A stretch of 64,000 bases of DNA from Arcicella aurantiaca (GTDB lineage: Bacteria; Bacteroidota; Bacteroidia; Cytophagales; Spirosomataceae), in assembly GCF_003148625.1 (NCBI RefSeq), contig NZ_QGGO01000008.1, positions 1 through 64,000 of the forward strand, in the 5' to 3' direction. Made by a program: the position numbers and the translations under genes. Below the pieces are notes generated by a model. The model did not search any database. It saw only the letters and a list, made by a program, of their open reading frames with translations, and was not told the origin of the DNA. Shown piece by piece: positions 16,651 to 25,047 of the stretch (its first letter is position 1; each line of letters opens with the position of its first letter).

Positions 16651-16740
16651 GTGAGAGGAAATACAATTTAGTACAATAAAGTGCAATGAAGTTTAGCGAA
16701 GTTCGCCCAAGTGCGATGAAGTACGCTCAAGTGCAAGATA
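16651..16740 (+). repeat. Array of 10-bp phased direct repeats
   Basis: Nine consecutive 10-bp units, seven of them clear (16671-16740): GTACAATAAA, GTGCAATGAA, GTTTAGCGAA, GTTCGCCCAA, GTGCGATGAA, GTACGCTCAA, GTGCAAGATA. Consensus GTNCNNTNAA, with GT at the start and AA at the end fixed in nearly all. Spacing is one helical turn, so a protein could bind all copies on one face. The array is noncoding and lies between a terminator and the putative structural genes. It may be an origin, a packaging signal or an operator. Confidence 0.75.
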
Positions 16741-16799
16741 GAAAATAGCCTTCTGAGATTTTCGCCAAATTTGTCACATCGAAAAACAGAACATTCTAA

Positions 16800-17450
16800 A
16801 TGTTTATTAACCCCACAACCCAGTATTTCACCGATGAAGAATTCTTGAAGCTATGCTTCAGATTTCCAGTCCTAAAAAAGTCAAATATCATGTTTCAAGA
16901 AACTTACAAAGGCTGTCGCCCAACGCTAAAAGGAGAATATCCAACGAGAAAATTTAAACTTTCTGCTCAAAAGCAAGTAACTGGTATATTATCATTAACA
17001 TTGTTAGCGTCTCATTGTACACCAGCAAGTTCGGTTTTATCAGAGAAAAAAACGTACACAGAAGAAGGTGTTGTTGGGAATAAGTCAAGAGAATTTATTG
17101 TGAGTGCTTCAAGCATCAATGACGTTGATGTAAAGTTCTGCAAAATCTCTCAGGAATTAGCTCTTCGTCCAACGGTAATTAATACAATCAACGTAGCTCA
17201 TGATGCTGGTTTTGATGCCATTCAATTGGTTATTAAGAATGAATCCGTTTTTAACGAAACCCAAGAAGAGGTGGTTTTACCAACAGTATTAATTGTTGAT
17301 GATGAAGCTCAGTTTTTCGTATTTGATTTGACTGCTCTTAACAATCGTATAATTACAAACGGTACAACCTCAATCGTTCTTCAGGGCATTGGTGAAGTAG
17401 CTGAGATTAACGCAGAGTTTATTTTGGGTCAATCGTATGCCATTTTTTAG
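16800..17450 (+). CDS. Candidate structural protein, beta-rich
   Basis: A 216-residue protein with no signal peptide or membrane helix. The second half is rich in alternating beta-strands (TINVAHDAGFDAIQLVIKN, VLPTVLIVDDEAQFFVFDL, TTSIVLQGIGEVAEINAEF), compatible with a jelly-roll or similar sandwich. It opens the long late-type operon just after the 10-bp repeat array. Size, fold impression and position make it a candidate capsid or coat protein, but no sequence family was recognised, so this is speculation to be tested by structure prediction. Confidence 0.4.
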   Translation: MFINPTTQYFTDEEFLKLCFRFPVLKKSNIMFQETYKGCRPTLKGEYPTRKFKLSAQKQVTGILSLTLLASHCTPASSVLSEKKTYTEEGVVGNKSREFIVSASSINDVDVKFCKISQELALRPTVINTINVAHDAGFDAIQLVIKNESVFNETQEEVVLPTVLIVDDEAQFFVFDLTALNNRIITNGTTSIVLQGIGEVAEINAEFILGQSYAIF

Positions 17451-17766
17451 TAGTCTCAGACCGCAAGGCATCAGCCGAATTGAATTTACAGATTCACTAA
17501 CACACATAAAATTCAAGTGGGACGGCAAAGGGGCAGTTCTGCACTTCAATCGAAACGAGTTTGAAAGGCTTAGTCCAGAGGTGCGATATTTTGTAATCAT
17601 GCACGAAGTTGGACATCTGAAAACGATGACGGTTTTCAGTAAAAAAGCAACGCTTGAAGATGAAGAAAAAGCAGATAATTACGCACTCCAAGCTTGCCTA
17701 AAAGCAGGAATGAATTTCAAAAGCGTACAGGAGGTTCGCCAACTGTACGCCAATCAAATAAAATAA
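17437..17766 (+). CDS. Small HExxH zinc-metalloprotease-like protein
   Basis: A 109-residue protein with VIMHEVGHLKT in the middle, a HExxH metal site, followed by a conserved-looking EDEEKADNYA segment in which the Glu or Asp could be the third ligand. This pattern is common in minigluzincin-like peptidases. It overlaps the upstream candidate structural gene by 14 bp. A maturation protease for structural proteins, or a cell-wall peptidase, would fit the setting. Activity is not established. Confidence 0.65.
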   Translation: MPFFSSLRPQGISRIEFTDSLTHIKFKWDGKGAVLHFNRNEFERLSPEVRYFVIMHEVGHLKTMTVFSKKATLEDEEKADNYALQACLKAGMNFKSVQEVRQLYANQIK

Positions 17767-17797
17767 ATCAGTAACACATCAAATCCAATTCAATACA

Positions 17798-18505
17798 ATG
17801 AAAATTCTTCAAAAGATGAAGTTTGCTATGTTGTCCGCAATGACATTAATAGCATCACAAAATGAAGTAGCTGCCTATTTCTTAGGTCCTGCTGCTGGAG
17901 TTGCCTACACGGAAGCGTTCCTATTGGGCGAAGGTCAAGTCGCAGGTGATTTAACGGATAACACCAAAGGAAAACAAATTTTGATTTCCAGAGGAACAAA
18001 AGCTCAAATCATCGCTTGGGATACAGATGCAACCGCTGCCTCTGCCACACCGCCAAGAACACCCGCTCCGCACTGGTTTGCTCCAACAAAAGAATGGTGT
18101 GCGGTGGTATTTAATGGTTCAGCAACAGATTTCACGACTAATCTTGATTTGAACTCGTCCGACTTAGTTTTTGGAAATGGCGAAACCGTAACATTGACTT
18201 ACACATTGACGACAAAGATTCCTTTCAAGAAAGAAGGCAAGAAAATCGTTTATGACGCAGCACTTGGCGGGGTAACTACTCCAACAGCCATCAATGGTTT
18301 ACAAAACAATGTAGTCTCTGGCACTGACCCTTCTAAACCAGCCGTTGAACCAACTGACCCAGCATTAGGAAATGACTCTAAAACTGGATTAGCTGCTATT
18401 GCATGGTGGGGCTGGGGATTAATCGTTGTTGGTCTAATTGGTATCGGATTAATCTTGAAGAAAGTATTAGGCGGTGGCAAATCTGGCAAGGTTGTAAAGA
18501 AATAG
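17798..18505 (+). CDS. Exported, membrane-anchored candidate structural protein
   Basis: A 235-residue protein. An N-terminal signal-like region (KMKFAMLSAMTLIASQNEVAA) precedes a beta-rich domain (about 30-175), a Pro/Asp/Thr linker, and a C-terminal transmembrane helix (WWGWGLIVVGLIGIGLILKKVL) ending GGGKSGKVVKK. Signal peptide plus C-terminal anchor resembles the coat or adsorption proteins of membrane-assembling phages. It is followed by a strong hairpin, as often seen after highly expressed coat genes. No homologous family was recognised. Confidence 0.5.
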   Translation: MKILQKMKFAMLSAMTLIASQNEVAAYFLGPAAGVAYTEAFLLGEGQVAGDLTDNTKGKQILISRGTKAQIIAWDTDATAASATPPRTPAPHWFAPTKEWCAVVFNGSATDFTTNLDLNSSDLVFGNGETVTLTYTLTTKIPFKKEGKKIVYDAALGGVTTPTAINGLQNNVVSGTDPSKPAVEPTDPALGNDSKTGLAAIAWWGWGLIVVGLIGIGLILKKVLGGGKSGKVVKK

Positions 18506-18520
18506 TTTTTTGAGATTCAG

Positions 18521-18571
18521 CAAAAGAGTTATGGTAGGTACATTTTACTTATCCATAACTCTTTTGATTTT
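18521..18571 (+). terminator. Strong hairpin, terminator or attenuator
   Basis: CAAAAGAGTTATGG and CCATAACTCTTTTG pair perfectly around an 18-base loop, followed by ATTTT. It lies between the exported candidate structural gene and the next membrane-protein gene. Confidence 0.75.
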
Positions 18572-18598
18572 AAGCTAATCACATAAAATATTACGACA

Positions 18599-18781
18599 AT
18601 GAGCGAAGAAAATAAAGAAAAAATTAAAGAGAAGGGATACTCTATATTAGACTTTTTCGTGGGTGGATTACTGCTTGGGCTATTCATCATGGTAGTGGTG
18701 GTTTCAGCCAACGGATTCTCGAAAATCGTCTATACTTGGTTTCCTAAACTAAAACCAGAAAGCGATGCTAAATCTACTTGA
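18599..18781 (+). CDS. Small single-span membrane protein
   Basis: 60 residues with a basic N-terminus (SEENKEKIKEKG) and one transmembrane helix (FFVGGLLLGLFIMVVVVSA). Overlaps the following gene by 17 bp. Size and topology are like minor membrane proteins of lipid-containing phages; no family was recognised. Confidence 0.55.
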   Translation: MSEENKEKIKEKGYSILDFFVGGLLLGLFIMVVVVSANGFSKIVYTWFPKLKPESDAKST

Positions 18782-19562
18782 TTATATTAACTCACTCACG
18801 GTAGCAGACTCTCGGAGTGGACAAAACAGATTGGTGAAAGCCAAAAGTTTGGTAGTCGGATATGCTCAGGTACAAGGTGGTGTAGGTGGTAATAGTTCTT
18901 CTTACAAAGCTGGTGAAATCATCGGTATTGTTCAAGATACTGCAACTGTCTCTGTAAAAGCCACAAACGGTGTTATCGTTAAAGTAGCTTACACAAAGAT
19001 TACGCTACAAGAGCCGTATTACACTACTGGAAATGACTTGGTCTCATATCTCTGGTTTCCTACTTCTCAAATTGATTTTGAAGATGAATTTGAAAAGGAA
19101 ACTATTCCAGTAACCACTGATAACAAGGCTTTGAAGGCTGTGTATTCAGATGCTCCCAAAGGAATTTATATAAGAGAAACGCCATCAACACTTGCCAACA
19201 AAGTAAAAGTTGTTGCCTACGGTGATGTGGTCGGTTATACTGATGGTCAGGAGAAGAAGTATTTAACCTATACTTTCTGGAAGATTTACGACCAAAAGGG
19301 ACGTGCTATCGGTTGGTGTGCCAAAGGTAGTGGATACTCCACAACCCAAAGACCACAAGCCAAAGCATTACCAAAGTATGACTCTAAAGGTGAAACCACA
19401 GAGGAAACTTCTGGAGTAACTGCTGCACAAGACCCACAGGCTGGCAATTCAGACTCGTCTGGAGTTAGTGCCGTAACTATTATTCTTTGGGTTGTAGGCG
19501 TTTTGGGGCTGGGTTATTTAGGTGTCAAATTACTCTTCAAAAACAACAAAAATGGAAACTAA
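18765..19562 (+). CDS. C-terminally anchored membrane protein with SH3-like region
   Basis: A 265-residue protein without an N-terminal signal peptide. Residues about 115-190 (YSDAPKGIYIRETPSTLANKVKVVAYGDVVGY) resemble a bacterial SH3 fold, often a cell-wall or peptide binder. A Thr/Ser-rich linker leads to one C-terminal helix (VTIILWVVGVLGLGYLGVKLLF) and a basic end. It overlaps its neighbours on both sides. One of a series of tail-anchored proteins in this element whose large N-terminal domain lacks a signal sequence. Confidence 0.55.
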   Translation: MLNLLDYINSLTVADSRSGQNRLVKAKSLVVGYAQVQGGVGGNSSSYKAGEIIGIVQDTATVSVKATNGVIVKVAYTKITLQEPYYTTGNDLVSYLWFPTSQIDFEDEFEKETIPVTTDNKALKAVYSDAPKGIYIRETPSTLANKVKVVAYGDVVGYTDGQEKKYLTYTFWKIYDQKGRAIGWCAKGSGYSTTQRPQAKALPKYDSKGETTEETSGVTAAQDPQAGNSDSSGVSAVTIILWVVGVLGLGYLGVKLLFKNNKNGN

Positions 19563-20031
19563 CAAATCATCACTCGGAAAACAGATTTGGTTGAAGTATT
19601 TCCGTTGGATTGTAGTAGCTGTTTTGATTGCTCTGGGAGCGTTTGGTCTTATTCTGTACAACAAAGGAACAAAAGACACGCTGGCAAAATTGCCACAAAG
19701 CGTTCCGTATCCCCCTACAACGGGGATTCCTTCGCAGGATAAAGCACAAGTCAATTGGGTAGATACTAAAGGCTCAGCCATTGTTCTGAAACTTGGAAAC
19801 TACCTCAGAGAATGGCATCTCACTAATATCGGAATCAACACTATCATCGTAAACGATTTACGTCCATTGGCAGACTGGCAATTGGTGTATATTAATGAAG
19901 CCTATAACCGAAACTATTTCACGCAGGGGAAAGGCTCGTTGGTTAAGGACTTATTAGATATTAGCTATGTCGGAGCGGATGGTATTCGCAATGACATCGT
20001 AATTCGTTTGCAAAAACTCGGAGCGAAATAA
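19552..20031 (+). CDS. N-terminally anchored protein
   Basis: 159 residues from ATG 19552, which overlaps the upstream stop by 11 bp. A basic N-terminus is followed by a helix (WIVVAVLIALGAFGLILYN); the rest is a mixed domain (YLREWHLTNIGINTIIVNDL). Topology suggests N-in, C-out. No family was recognised. It belongs to the late-type operon between two other membrane-protein genes. Confidence 0.5.
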   Translation: METNKSSLGKQIWLKYFRWIVVAVLIALGAFGLILYNKGTKDTLAKLPQSVPYPPTTGIPSQDKAQVNWVDTKGSAIVLKLGNYLREWHLTNIGINTIIVNDLRPLADWQLVYINEAYNRNYFTQGKGSLVKDLLDISYVGADGIRNDIVIRLQKLGAK

Positions 20032-20032
20032 C

Positions 20033-20275
20033 ATGAACCAAATCTGGGAGAAAATAGTAAACGTCCTTAATGACCAACAGATAAAGGACTTCTTTTCGGG
20101 TAAAACATCACCCGTTATTAAAACGGAAAATAACGTAACCATTGCCAAAGAAACCATTACCCAAGCGGGACAATGGATTGCAGGAGGCTTTGTACTCTCT
20201 GCCATCATCATTGGGTTATTCGTCAAATGGGCGGTTAGTTCTGGAGTTAAATCCATCAAAGGACAAAGTTTCTAA
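20033..20275 (+). CDS. Small single-span membrane protein
   Basis: 80 residues; hydrophobic helix near the C-terminus (WIAGGFVLSAIIIGLFVKWAV) with a short basic tail. It starts 1 bp after the upstream stop. No family was recognised. Confidence 0.5.
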   Translation: MNQIWEKIVNVLNDQQIKDFFSGKTSPVIKTENNVTIAKETITQAGQWIAGGFVLSAIIIGLFVKWAVSSGVKSIKGQSF

Positions 20276-20367
20276 TCAAAATATTCAAGGGCTGGATAAA
20301 ATTTCACTAACACACCCAACCGCCAGAAAAAAGCATCCAGTCCCTTGTTTCAAAATTTTCAAAAGCC

Positions 20368-21075
20368 ATGAATACAAATTTTGAGAGTGAAGAAGCAGAA
20401 GCAAAGGCACAAATTGAACAGCAACAACAAAGGTTGAAAGAACTTGCCGATTTAAAAGCTGCTGCAAAACAGAAAAAAATTGACCAACAGATTGAAGAAC
20501 GAAACGATTTGTTCGACAATGCCAAAAGATTCAGAGCCGAGGCAATGACTGAGGTCGGAAAAGGAAATATTGACAGTGCAAAGATACTTCGTGAGTTTGC
20601 CGATGATGCCGAAAAGCAAGCAAAGGAAATGTTCATTGAAGGAGATTTACCTAAGATAGTGGAAGAATCACAAAGTGAAGTGTTTGGTGAAGGAATGAGT
20701 TTGAAGAAAGTCATGCTTTTATTGACCTGTGTGCTAACGGCTCTCTATTTCTTAACGGGTTATATCAACCATTTGGTTGAATTAGGTGAAAAAAGTATTT
20801 CAATTTCTCTGGGAGCTGAGTGGATTCATGCTATACAAACCACACAATTTTGGAGTTTATGTTGGTTGGTTTCAATCGGAATGTTAAGACTTAATTTTCG
20901 TTCAATTTCAAGATTTGTCAATCCAAAAGACGACCCACACTTTGATTTAACCACCAAACTTTTTACAGAATGTACGCCACAGTTTCAAATCACCGTTTCA
21001 CTTGGATTGCTCTTGTCTATGGTCTTTTCATGGTGTTTAATCTACCTGCACAGTCCAGTAGCGAATGCAGGATAA
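20368..21075 (+). CDS. Coiled-coil protein with C-terminal multi-span membrane domain
   Basis: A 235-residue protein. Residues 5-75 form a highly charged coiled coil (Glu/Gln/Lys/Ala). From about 110 there are three hydrophobic helices (VMLLLTCVLTALYFLTGYI, FWSLCWLVSIGML, VSLGLLLSMVFSWCLIYL). It may be a scaffold or a holin-like accessory, given that the next gene encodes a cell-wall hydrolase whose start lies 106 bp inside this gene. No family match was recognised. Confidence 0.5.
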   Translation: MNTNFESEEAEAKAQIEQQQQRLKELADLKAAAKQKKIDQQIEERNDLFDNAKRFRAEAMTEVGKGNIDSAKILREFADDAEKQAKEMFIEGDLPKIVEESQSEVFGEGMSLKKVMLLLTCVLTALYFLTGYINHLVELGEKSISISLGAEWIHAIQTTQFWSLCWLVSIGMLRLNFRSISRFVNPKDDPHFDLTTKLFTECTPQFQITVSLGLLLSMVFSWCLIYLHSPVANAG

Positions 21076-21614
21076 TCCGCCAAGCCATTGTGGATACAGC
21101 CTTTGCTCAGGTTGGCAATTATGAAAAAACTAACCGAAACGATGGCAAGATAAACAAGTATGCTTTGATGAATGGTGGACGGTATGGCGATGCTTACTGC
21201 TCATGGGGTGCTATGTATTGCCATAAACAAAACGGAGTCAACCCAAAAGTAGATGGTCGGGCAGTATCATGGACGTTCCCCAAAGCCAGTATCATTCGCA
21301 AGTATGGAAAAGTAGTCAGGAATGTACCAGTCCGTCAGGGCGATGTTGCCATTTTCTATTTTGCTCCCAACTACCACGTGGAGATTGTGACCAACTACAA
21401 TACCCAAACGCAAGAGTTTTATACGGTAGGCTTCAACACTTGGGGAAGGTTTGAAAACGGCAAACGAAGACAAGGAGTCTGGATTCATAAGCGAAACAAA
21501 CGGAATGTAATCATCTGTAATCAACTTCAATTCTTTTGGTATGAAAAAGATAAAGTACATCGCATTGCTACTATTCTTAACAGGTTGCACGCAAGCAGAC
21601 TACCAGAGAATTGA
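20970..21614 (+). CDS. CHAP-like exported peptidoglycan amidase/endopeptidase
   Basis: A 214-residue protein. The N-terminal segment (RFTWIALVYGLFMVFNLPAQS) is a plausible signal peptide. The domain carries a Cys nucleophile in GDAYCSWGAMYC and a His in APNYHVEIV after VRQGDVAIFYF, the order and spacing of CHAP or NlpC/P60-type papain-like hydrolases. It likely cuts peptidoglycan during entry or release. The start at 20970 overlaps the upstream gene by 106 bp out of frame; it is preferred because the signal peptide is encoded within the overlap. Confidence 0.65.
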   Translation: MYATVSNHRFTWIALVYGLFMVFNLPAQSSSECRIIRQAIVDTAFAQVGNYEKTNRNDGKINKYALMNGGRYGDAYCSWGAMYCHKQNGVNPKVDGRAVSWTFPKASIIRKYGKVVRNVPVRQGDVAIFYFAPNYHVEIVTNYNTQTQEFYTVGFNTWGRFENGKRRQGVWIHKRNKRNVIICNQLQFFWYEKDKVHRIATILNRLHASRLPEN

Positions 21615-21948
21615 TAGCATCTTTGGTTTTACCAAATCGGTAAAAACCAATCAATCCTCTGAGTATTACGGCATAAAACCAGATACTTCAGTTGAGTTTG
21701 AGCCATTCAATGCTAAACGTTTTGATTCGGTAAAAGTGGCAAAGAAAGCAGATTCAATAAAGACTCGAATCCTTTCTCCCCAAAAGACCAAACGAGAAGG
21801 TTGGCGGAGTGACCCAGCGTTAAACTCAGCCTACGAAGAATCAAAAGCTTTTGAAAAAGCACGAAGGCAACTCCATGAGATTTATGCCGAAAACGCCAAA
21901 AAAGCTAAAGAAATCAAGAAATCAACCGCCAAAGATTCAACAGAATGA
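21541..21948 (+). CDS. Lipoprotein, possible outer-membrane spanin-like protein
   Basis: A 135-residue protein with a lipobox (LLFLTGC at residues 11-17). The mature part is highly charged and helical with many Lys and Glu (residues 60-135). It overlaps the CHAP-like gene by 74 bp and the following membrane coiled-coil gene by 4 bp. Lipoprotein plus inner-membrane coiled-coil neighbours resemble spanin pairs that disrupt the outer membrane in lysis, but no sequence similarity was shown. Confidence 0.5.
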   Translation: MKKIKYIALLLFLTGCTQADYQRIDSIFGFTKSVKTNQSSEYYGIKPDTSVEFEPFNAKRFDSVKVAKKADSIKTRILSPQKTKREGWRSDPALNSAYEESKAFEKARRQLHEIYAENAKKAKEIKKSTAKDSTE

Positions 21949-22265
21949 TATTACTCGAATTCAATTTTTTAGACAACATCGCTGGGATTCTATTGTCCCT
22001 ATTCATCACAGGGTCAATCGGAATTTTGACTTATGTTTTCAGAACCCACAAGGACGAAACGAAGCAGAGAATTGATGCTCGTGCAAAGGAAATTGACGAT
22101 GCCAACAAAGAAATTTCAAGTTTGCAAAAGGACATGATTGAAGTCAAAACAAAAATGACCAATGTAGAAAAACGTTACGATGAATTACAACAACTCGTGA
22201 GGGACAATCATAAGGAAACGATGAAACAACTCTACGAGATAATGAACCGTTTACCCCATGCTTAA
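21945..22265 (+). CDS. Inner-membrane coiled-coil protein
   Basis: 106 residues: one N-terminal helix (IAGILLSLFITGSIGILTYVF), then a continuous charged coiled coil (about 40-100). It overlaps the lipoprotein gene by ATGA and the next gene by 8 bp. The layout is that of an i-spanin (Rz-like) or a small scaffolding protein. Function inferred from context only. Confidence 0.5.
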   Translation: MILLEFNFLDNIAGILLSLFITGSIGILTYVFRTHKDETKQRIDARAKEIDDANKEISSLQKDMIEVKTKMTNVEKRYDELQQLVRDNHKETMKQLYEIMNRLPHA

Positions 22266-22713
22266 ACTACTAATTGAGCCATACATAAAACGCATTGTTG
22301 AAATAGCCTTTTTGATGGTGAAAGTCTGGGCGTGGGTACTTACCATATTCTTTGTGTATGCAGTTTTTAGTTCCTTTAAGTGGTATCAAAACGTACAACA
22401 CAATGCCGAGTTAGAAATTGAATTAGTCAAGAATAAATCTCGGATAGATTCAATCAAGATTTACCAGCAAGTTTGGCAGCGTGAAAATAAAATTTTGAGA
22501 AGTAAAATAAATGCTTTGGAAGTCAGGATTCATGCCTTAGATGCCAACCTAAATAAAGACTTGAAAAATGATAAGAAGCCAATTTTTAGCCGTGATATTC
22601 CTGCTGACGATGTACTCAGGATATTCACAAACCGATACGGTAAAGGTTCAGCAAGATACAGCCCAATACGTACTGATTCCCTTAAAAACCATTCGGGACA
22701 TCAACGAAAATGA
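22258..22713 (+). CDS. Membrane coiled-coil protein (Rz-like layout)
   Basis: A 151-residue protein with a transmembrane helix at about 18-42 (VKVWAWVLTIFFVYAVF) and a long coiled coil at about 50-100. Its last 146 bp also encode, in another frame, the signal peptide and first residues of the next gene. Nested reading of this kind is known for Rz/Rz1 spanins. Confidence 0.5.
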   Translation: MLKLLIEPYIKRIVEIAFLMVKVWAWVLTIFFVYAVFSSFKWYQNVQHNAELEIELVKNKSRIDSIKIYQQVWQRENKILRSKINALEVRIHALDANLNKDLKNDKKPIFSRDIPADDVLRIFTNRYGKGSARYSPIRTDSLKNHSGHQRK

Positions 22714-22996
22714 TGCTCGGTGCGATACTATCCAGAAGCGTTTCAAGCAAATAAGCCGATTATATTCCTTACAAAAAATTGAATTAAAACATTTCAAACG
22801 GCTGGATTTGAACAATCAAAAAATTGAACGTTCAAGTCTTGCAATTGAAGGAGTTTATCAAAACTCACAAGTGATAATTAGACAGATTAAACCTCCCGAA
22901 ACCTTCATTGGTAAAGTTTGGGGATTCACCAAAAATTATGTGATACCAGCCTTGTCAGTTTTTACGGCTGGGTACTTCACAGGCAAAGGCTCATGA
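22568..22996 (+). CDS. Exported protein whose start is nested in the upstream gene
   Basis: A 142-residue protein with a convincing signal peptide (MIRSQFLAVIFLLTMYSGYSQ), a helical charged body, and a second hydrophobic segment near the C-terminus (YVIPALSVFTAGYFTG). No lipobox Cys is present, so it is not a classical o-spanin. The first 146 bp lie inside 22258-22713 in a different frame, and the signal peptide is wholly encoded in the overlap, which supports real dual coding. Confidence 0.55.
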   Translation: MIRSQFLAVIFLLTMYSGYSQTDTVKVQQDTAQYVLIPLKTIRDINENDARCDTIQKRFKQISRLYSLQKIELKHFKRLDLNNQKIERSSLAIEGVYQNSQVIIRQIKPPETFIGKVWGFTKNYVIPALSVFTAGYFTGKGS

Positions 22997-23139
22997 AATA
23001 CGAAGTAACCCCAAAAATGCAGTTTGTATCAGTTGCACTCGGAATACTGAGTGGTATTGCTTCATTAGCTTGGATTGGCTATTTGATAGTTGAAAAGGCT
23101 ATCGCTAAAAAGAAAGAAAATGCTGGTATTCCTAAGTAA
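22993..23139 (+). CDS. Very small membrane protein
   Basis: 48 residues from ATG 22993, overlapping the upstream stop by 4 bp. One hydrophobic helix (FVSVALGILSGIASLAWIGYLIV) and a basic tail (EKAIAKKKENAGIPK). It could be a holin-like or minor virion membrane protein. Confidence 0.5.
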   Translation: MKYEVTPKMQFVSVALGILSGIASLAWIGYLIVEKAIAKKKENAGIPK

Positions 23140-23806
23140 GCTACCTACCAACATAAACCAGACTGAATTTGAGAAGGTGGTCAGAAGTATTTGTGCTGAC
23201 TCACGTATCAAAATCGCAAACCCGAACTGGTTAATGATTTGTATGAATGCCGAGTCCAATATGCAATTGGTGACAAATGGCATAGGTGCTTATGGCTTCA
23301 TTCAGATAACCAAGAAAACGGCAAGGGAAGATTTAGGAACAACTACCGACGCACTAAGAGCAGGAACTTGGCAGAATTACATGAAGTATGTTCGCCAGTA
23401 CCTTATCAATCGAGTGAAAGAGAACGGTATTCCTAAAAATGCCTATGATTTGTACGCTTTGATACACTTTCCAGTAGCGTTTGAAAAGTCAGGTGGTTAT
23501 GTTCTTTATTCGGCTGGTTCGGCAGCTTATAAAGGGAATTCTGGACTGGATTATAACAAAGACGGAAAGGTTCAATGGAGTGAAGTAATGGCATTTTTGG
23601 ACAGTAAATGTCCAATTCTGTACGACAAAACTCAGTTGATGAAAGCAGAGGATACCACACAGAATTTTTACTATACAAATTACGCTTGGACAGAAGTTGC
23701 CATCATCACCGTGACGGTAGTAAGTGTACTTGCAATTGTTCTGATTAACGCTCCCAAAGCATTTTATAGAAACATTAAAAATAGACTTCAAAATGGCAAA
23801 GTTTAA
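23120..23806 (+). CDS. Lysozyme/transglycosylase-like protein with C-terminal anchor
   Basis: 228 residues from ATG 23120 (MLVFLSKLPTN). The domain contains NAESN near 55, GAYGFIQITKKTA and an AGSAAYKGNSGLDYNKDGK segment, consistent with lysozyme-like lytic transglycosylases in which the Glu of AESN is catalytic and G(F/L)xQI is the substrate-binding motif. A C-terminal helix (AIITVTVVSVLAIVLI) anchors it, followed by a basic tail. In membrane-containing phages such enzymes help genome entry through peptidoglycan. The start overlaps the 48-residue gene by 20 bp. Confidence 0.6.
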   Translation: MLVFLSKLPTNINQTEFEKVVRSICADSRIKIANPNWLMICMNAESNMQLVTNGIGAYGFIQITKKTAREDLGTTTDALRAGTWQNYMKYVRQYLINRVKENGIPKNAYDLYALIHFPVAFEKSGGYVLYSAGSAAYKGNSGLDYNKDGKVQWSEVMAFLDSKCPILYDKTQLMKAEDTTQNFYYTNYAWTEVAIITVTVVSVLAIVLINAPKAFYRNIKNRLQNGKV

Positions 23807-24149
23807 GAAAGGTTCATTAGCCAGCTATACTGGCGAAGACAAAGCCTTGAGAAATAAGGTTTTCAAAGTTCAAGAATTTAAAACTTCAAAGTCATTATTC
23901 AGAGGCAAAGAATCAACCATTTATGGATTATCAACTGGAAATTCAGAAAAGGTAACGGTACAAATCAATGAAAATCTTCTTAAACCTTATAAAAAAGAAG
24001 ATGAAAAAAATACCATTTTGGACATTGACAAACGTGCCAAACAGATACGCAAACAGTCGGGCATTGCCAAAGTAGAACGAGTAACCTTCTACAATATGTC
24101 TTTGAAAGAAGCCAAAAAACAAGCATTCCAAGAACTCAAAAAGAAATAA
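23793..24149 (+). CDS. Basic soluble protein, function unknown
   Basis: 118 residues, very lysine-rich. The first 60 residues read like a small beta-barrel (GSLASYTGEDKALRNKVFKVQEF ending in a VTVQINENLL strand), reminiscent of SH3 or KOW-like folds; the rest is helical and basic. It overlaps the upstream gene by 14 bp and is followed 1 bp later by a transglycosylase gene. Family not recognised. Confidence 0.45.
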   Translation: MAKFKKGSLASYTGEDKALRNKVFKVQEFKTSKSLFRGKESTIYGLSTGNSEKVTVQINENLLKPYKKEDEKNTILDIDKRAKQIRKQSGIAKVERVTFYNMSLKEAKKQAFQELKKK

Positions 24150-24150
24150 T

Positions 24151-25047
24151 ATGAATAAGGTAATCAAGGGATTCTTAATCCTATTCTCAGTCATTGTGAT
24201 TGCTTTAGGTAGTTGGTATTTTATCAATCAATCTACCAAAAAAGCAGATTTATCAACCGATAATTATACTCCAGATGATAAGCTAATTGCCGAAATCAAA
24301 GGTAGAGTTTGGGAGTTTGCCGAAGCTCAAGAAACGGTTATTTCACAGGGCATCAACGGAAGTCCTGATATTGTAAGTTTCTCAGGTGGTTCTTTCCCGA
24401 TGACAAAAATCGTTGAGAAGCGAAGTTCAAAAGATAAACCAACCAAGTTTGATGCTACCGAAAGAGCTAATAATAAAGTGTTGATTCAAAAGCTAATTGA
24501 CAAACATGGTACGCTGGTCAAACAAGCTTCTGAAAGATTCTCCATTCCAGCATTGTACATCTACGTAGTAATGTCGGTTGAGAATACCGAAGGCAAAACC
24601 AACTACGTTAGTCCGGGTGGATTTGTTGGTTTGATGCAGATAGATACAAGTTCGGCAGCGGATACTTTGACGACTCAAAAGAAACGTAAGCTTCTGACGG
24701 TTTCAGATTTACAGTTCTTCCAGAAGAAATTGGGGTCAATTACTCAGGTGTCAAAAAATGCTCTGAAAGATGCCGAAACCAACATCAATGCAGGAGCATT
24801 GCACCTTTCGGAGATGATTGTTGATAACAAGTTTGATGTCGTGAAAGATATTCACAAGATATTTTTCTCATATAACAGAGGCAAGAACCGAATGGACAAT
24901 GATGGAACGAAGGCATTGTCACTTGACGGACTTATCAACCGATATTTAGGAACGGTTCACACAGTTGGAGCAGAATATTTAATCCGTGCATTAGGTCCAC
25001 ACGGAGCAGCCGACATACTTGTAAACGATTTAGGGATTACATCATAG
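24151..25047 (+). CDS. Membrane-anchored SLT-type lytic transglycosylase
   Basis: A 298-residue protein. One N-terminal helix (GFLILFSVIVIALGSWYFI) precedes a soluble domain. Residues about 125-245 match the SLT/goose-lysozyme fold: VMSVENTEGK with the catalytic Glu, GGFVGLMQID, AGALHLSEM, and FFSYNRGKNRM near the end. It cleaves the glycan strands of peptidoglycan, probably from the periplasmic side. This is the third of four candidate wall hydrolases in the element. A hairpin at the stop codon may reduce read-through into the next gene. Confidence 0.7.
   Translation: MNKVIKGFLILFSVIVIALGSWYFINQSTKKADLSTDNYTPDDKLIAEIKGRVWEFAEAQETVISQGINGSPDIVSFSGGSFPMTKIVEKRSSKDKPTKFDATERANNKVLIQKLIDKHGTLVKQASERFSIPALYIYVVMSVENTEGKTNYVSPGGFVGLMQIDTSSAADTLTTQKKRKLLTVSDLQFFQKKLGSITQVSKNALKDAETNINAGALHLSEMIVDNKFDVVKDIHKIFFSYNRGKNRMDNDGTKALSLDGLINRYLGTVHTVGAEYLIRALGPHGAADILVNDLGITS

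Noticed and set aside
16651-16740. CRISPR array
   Set aside because: Units are 10 bp without spacers; no cas gene is present and no repeat-spacer structure was seen elsewhere in the window.
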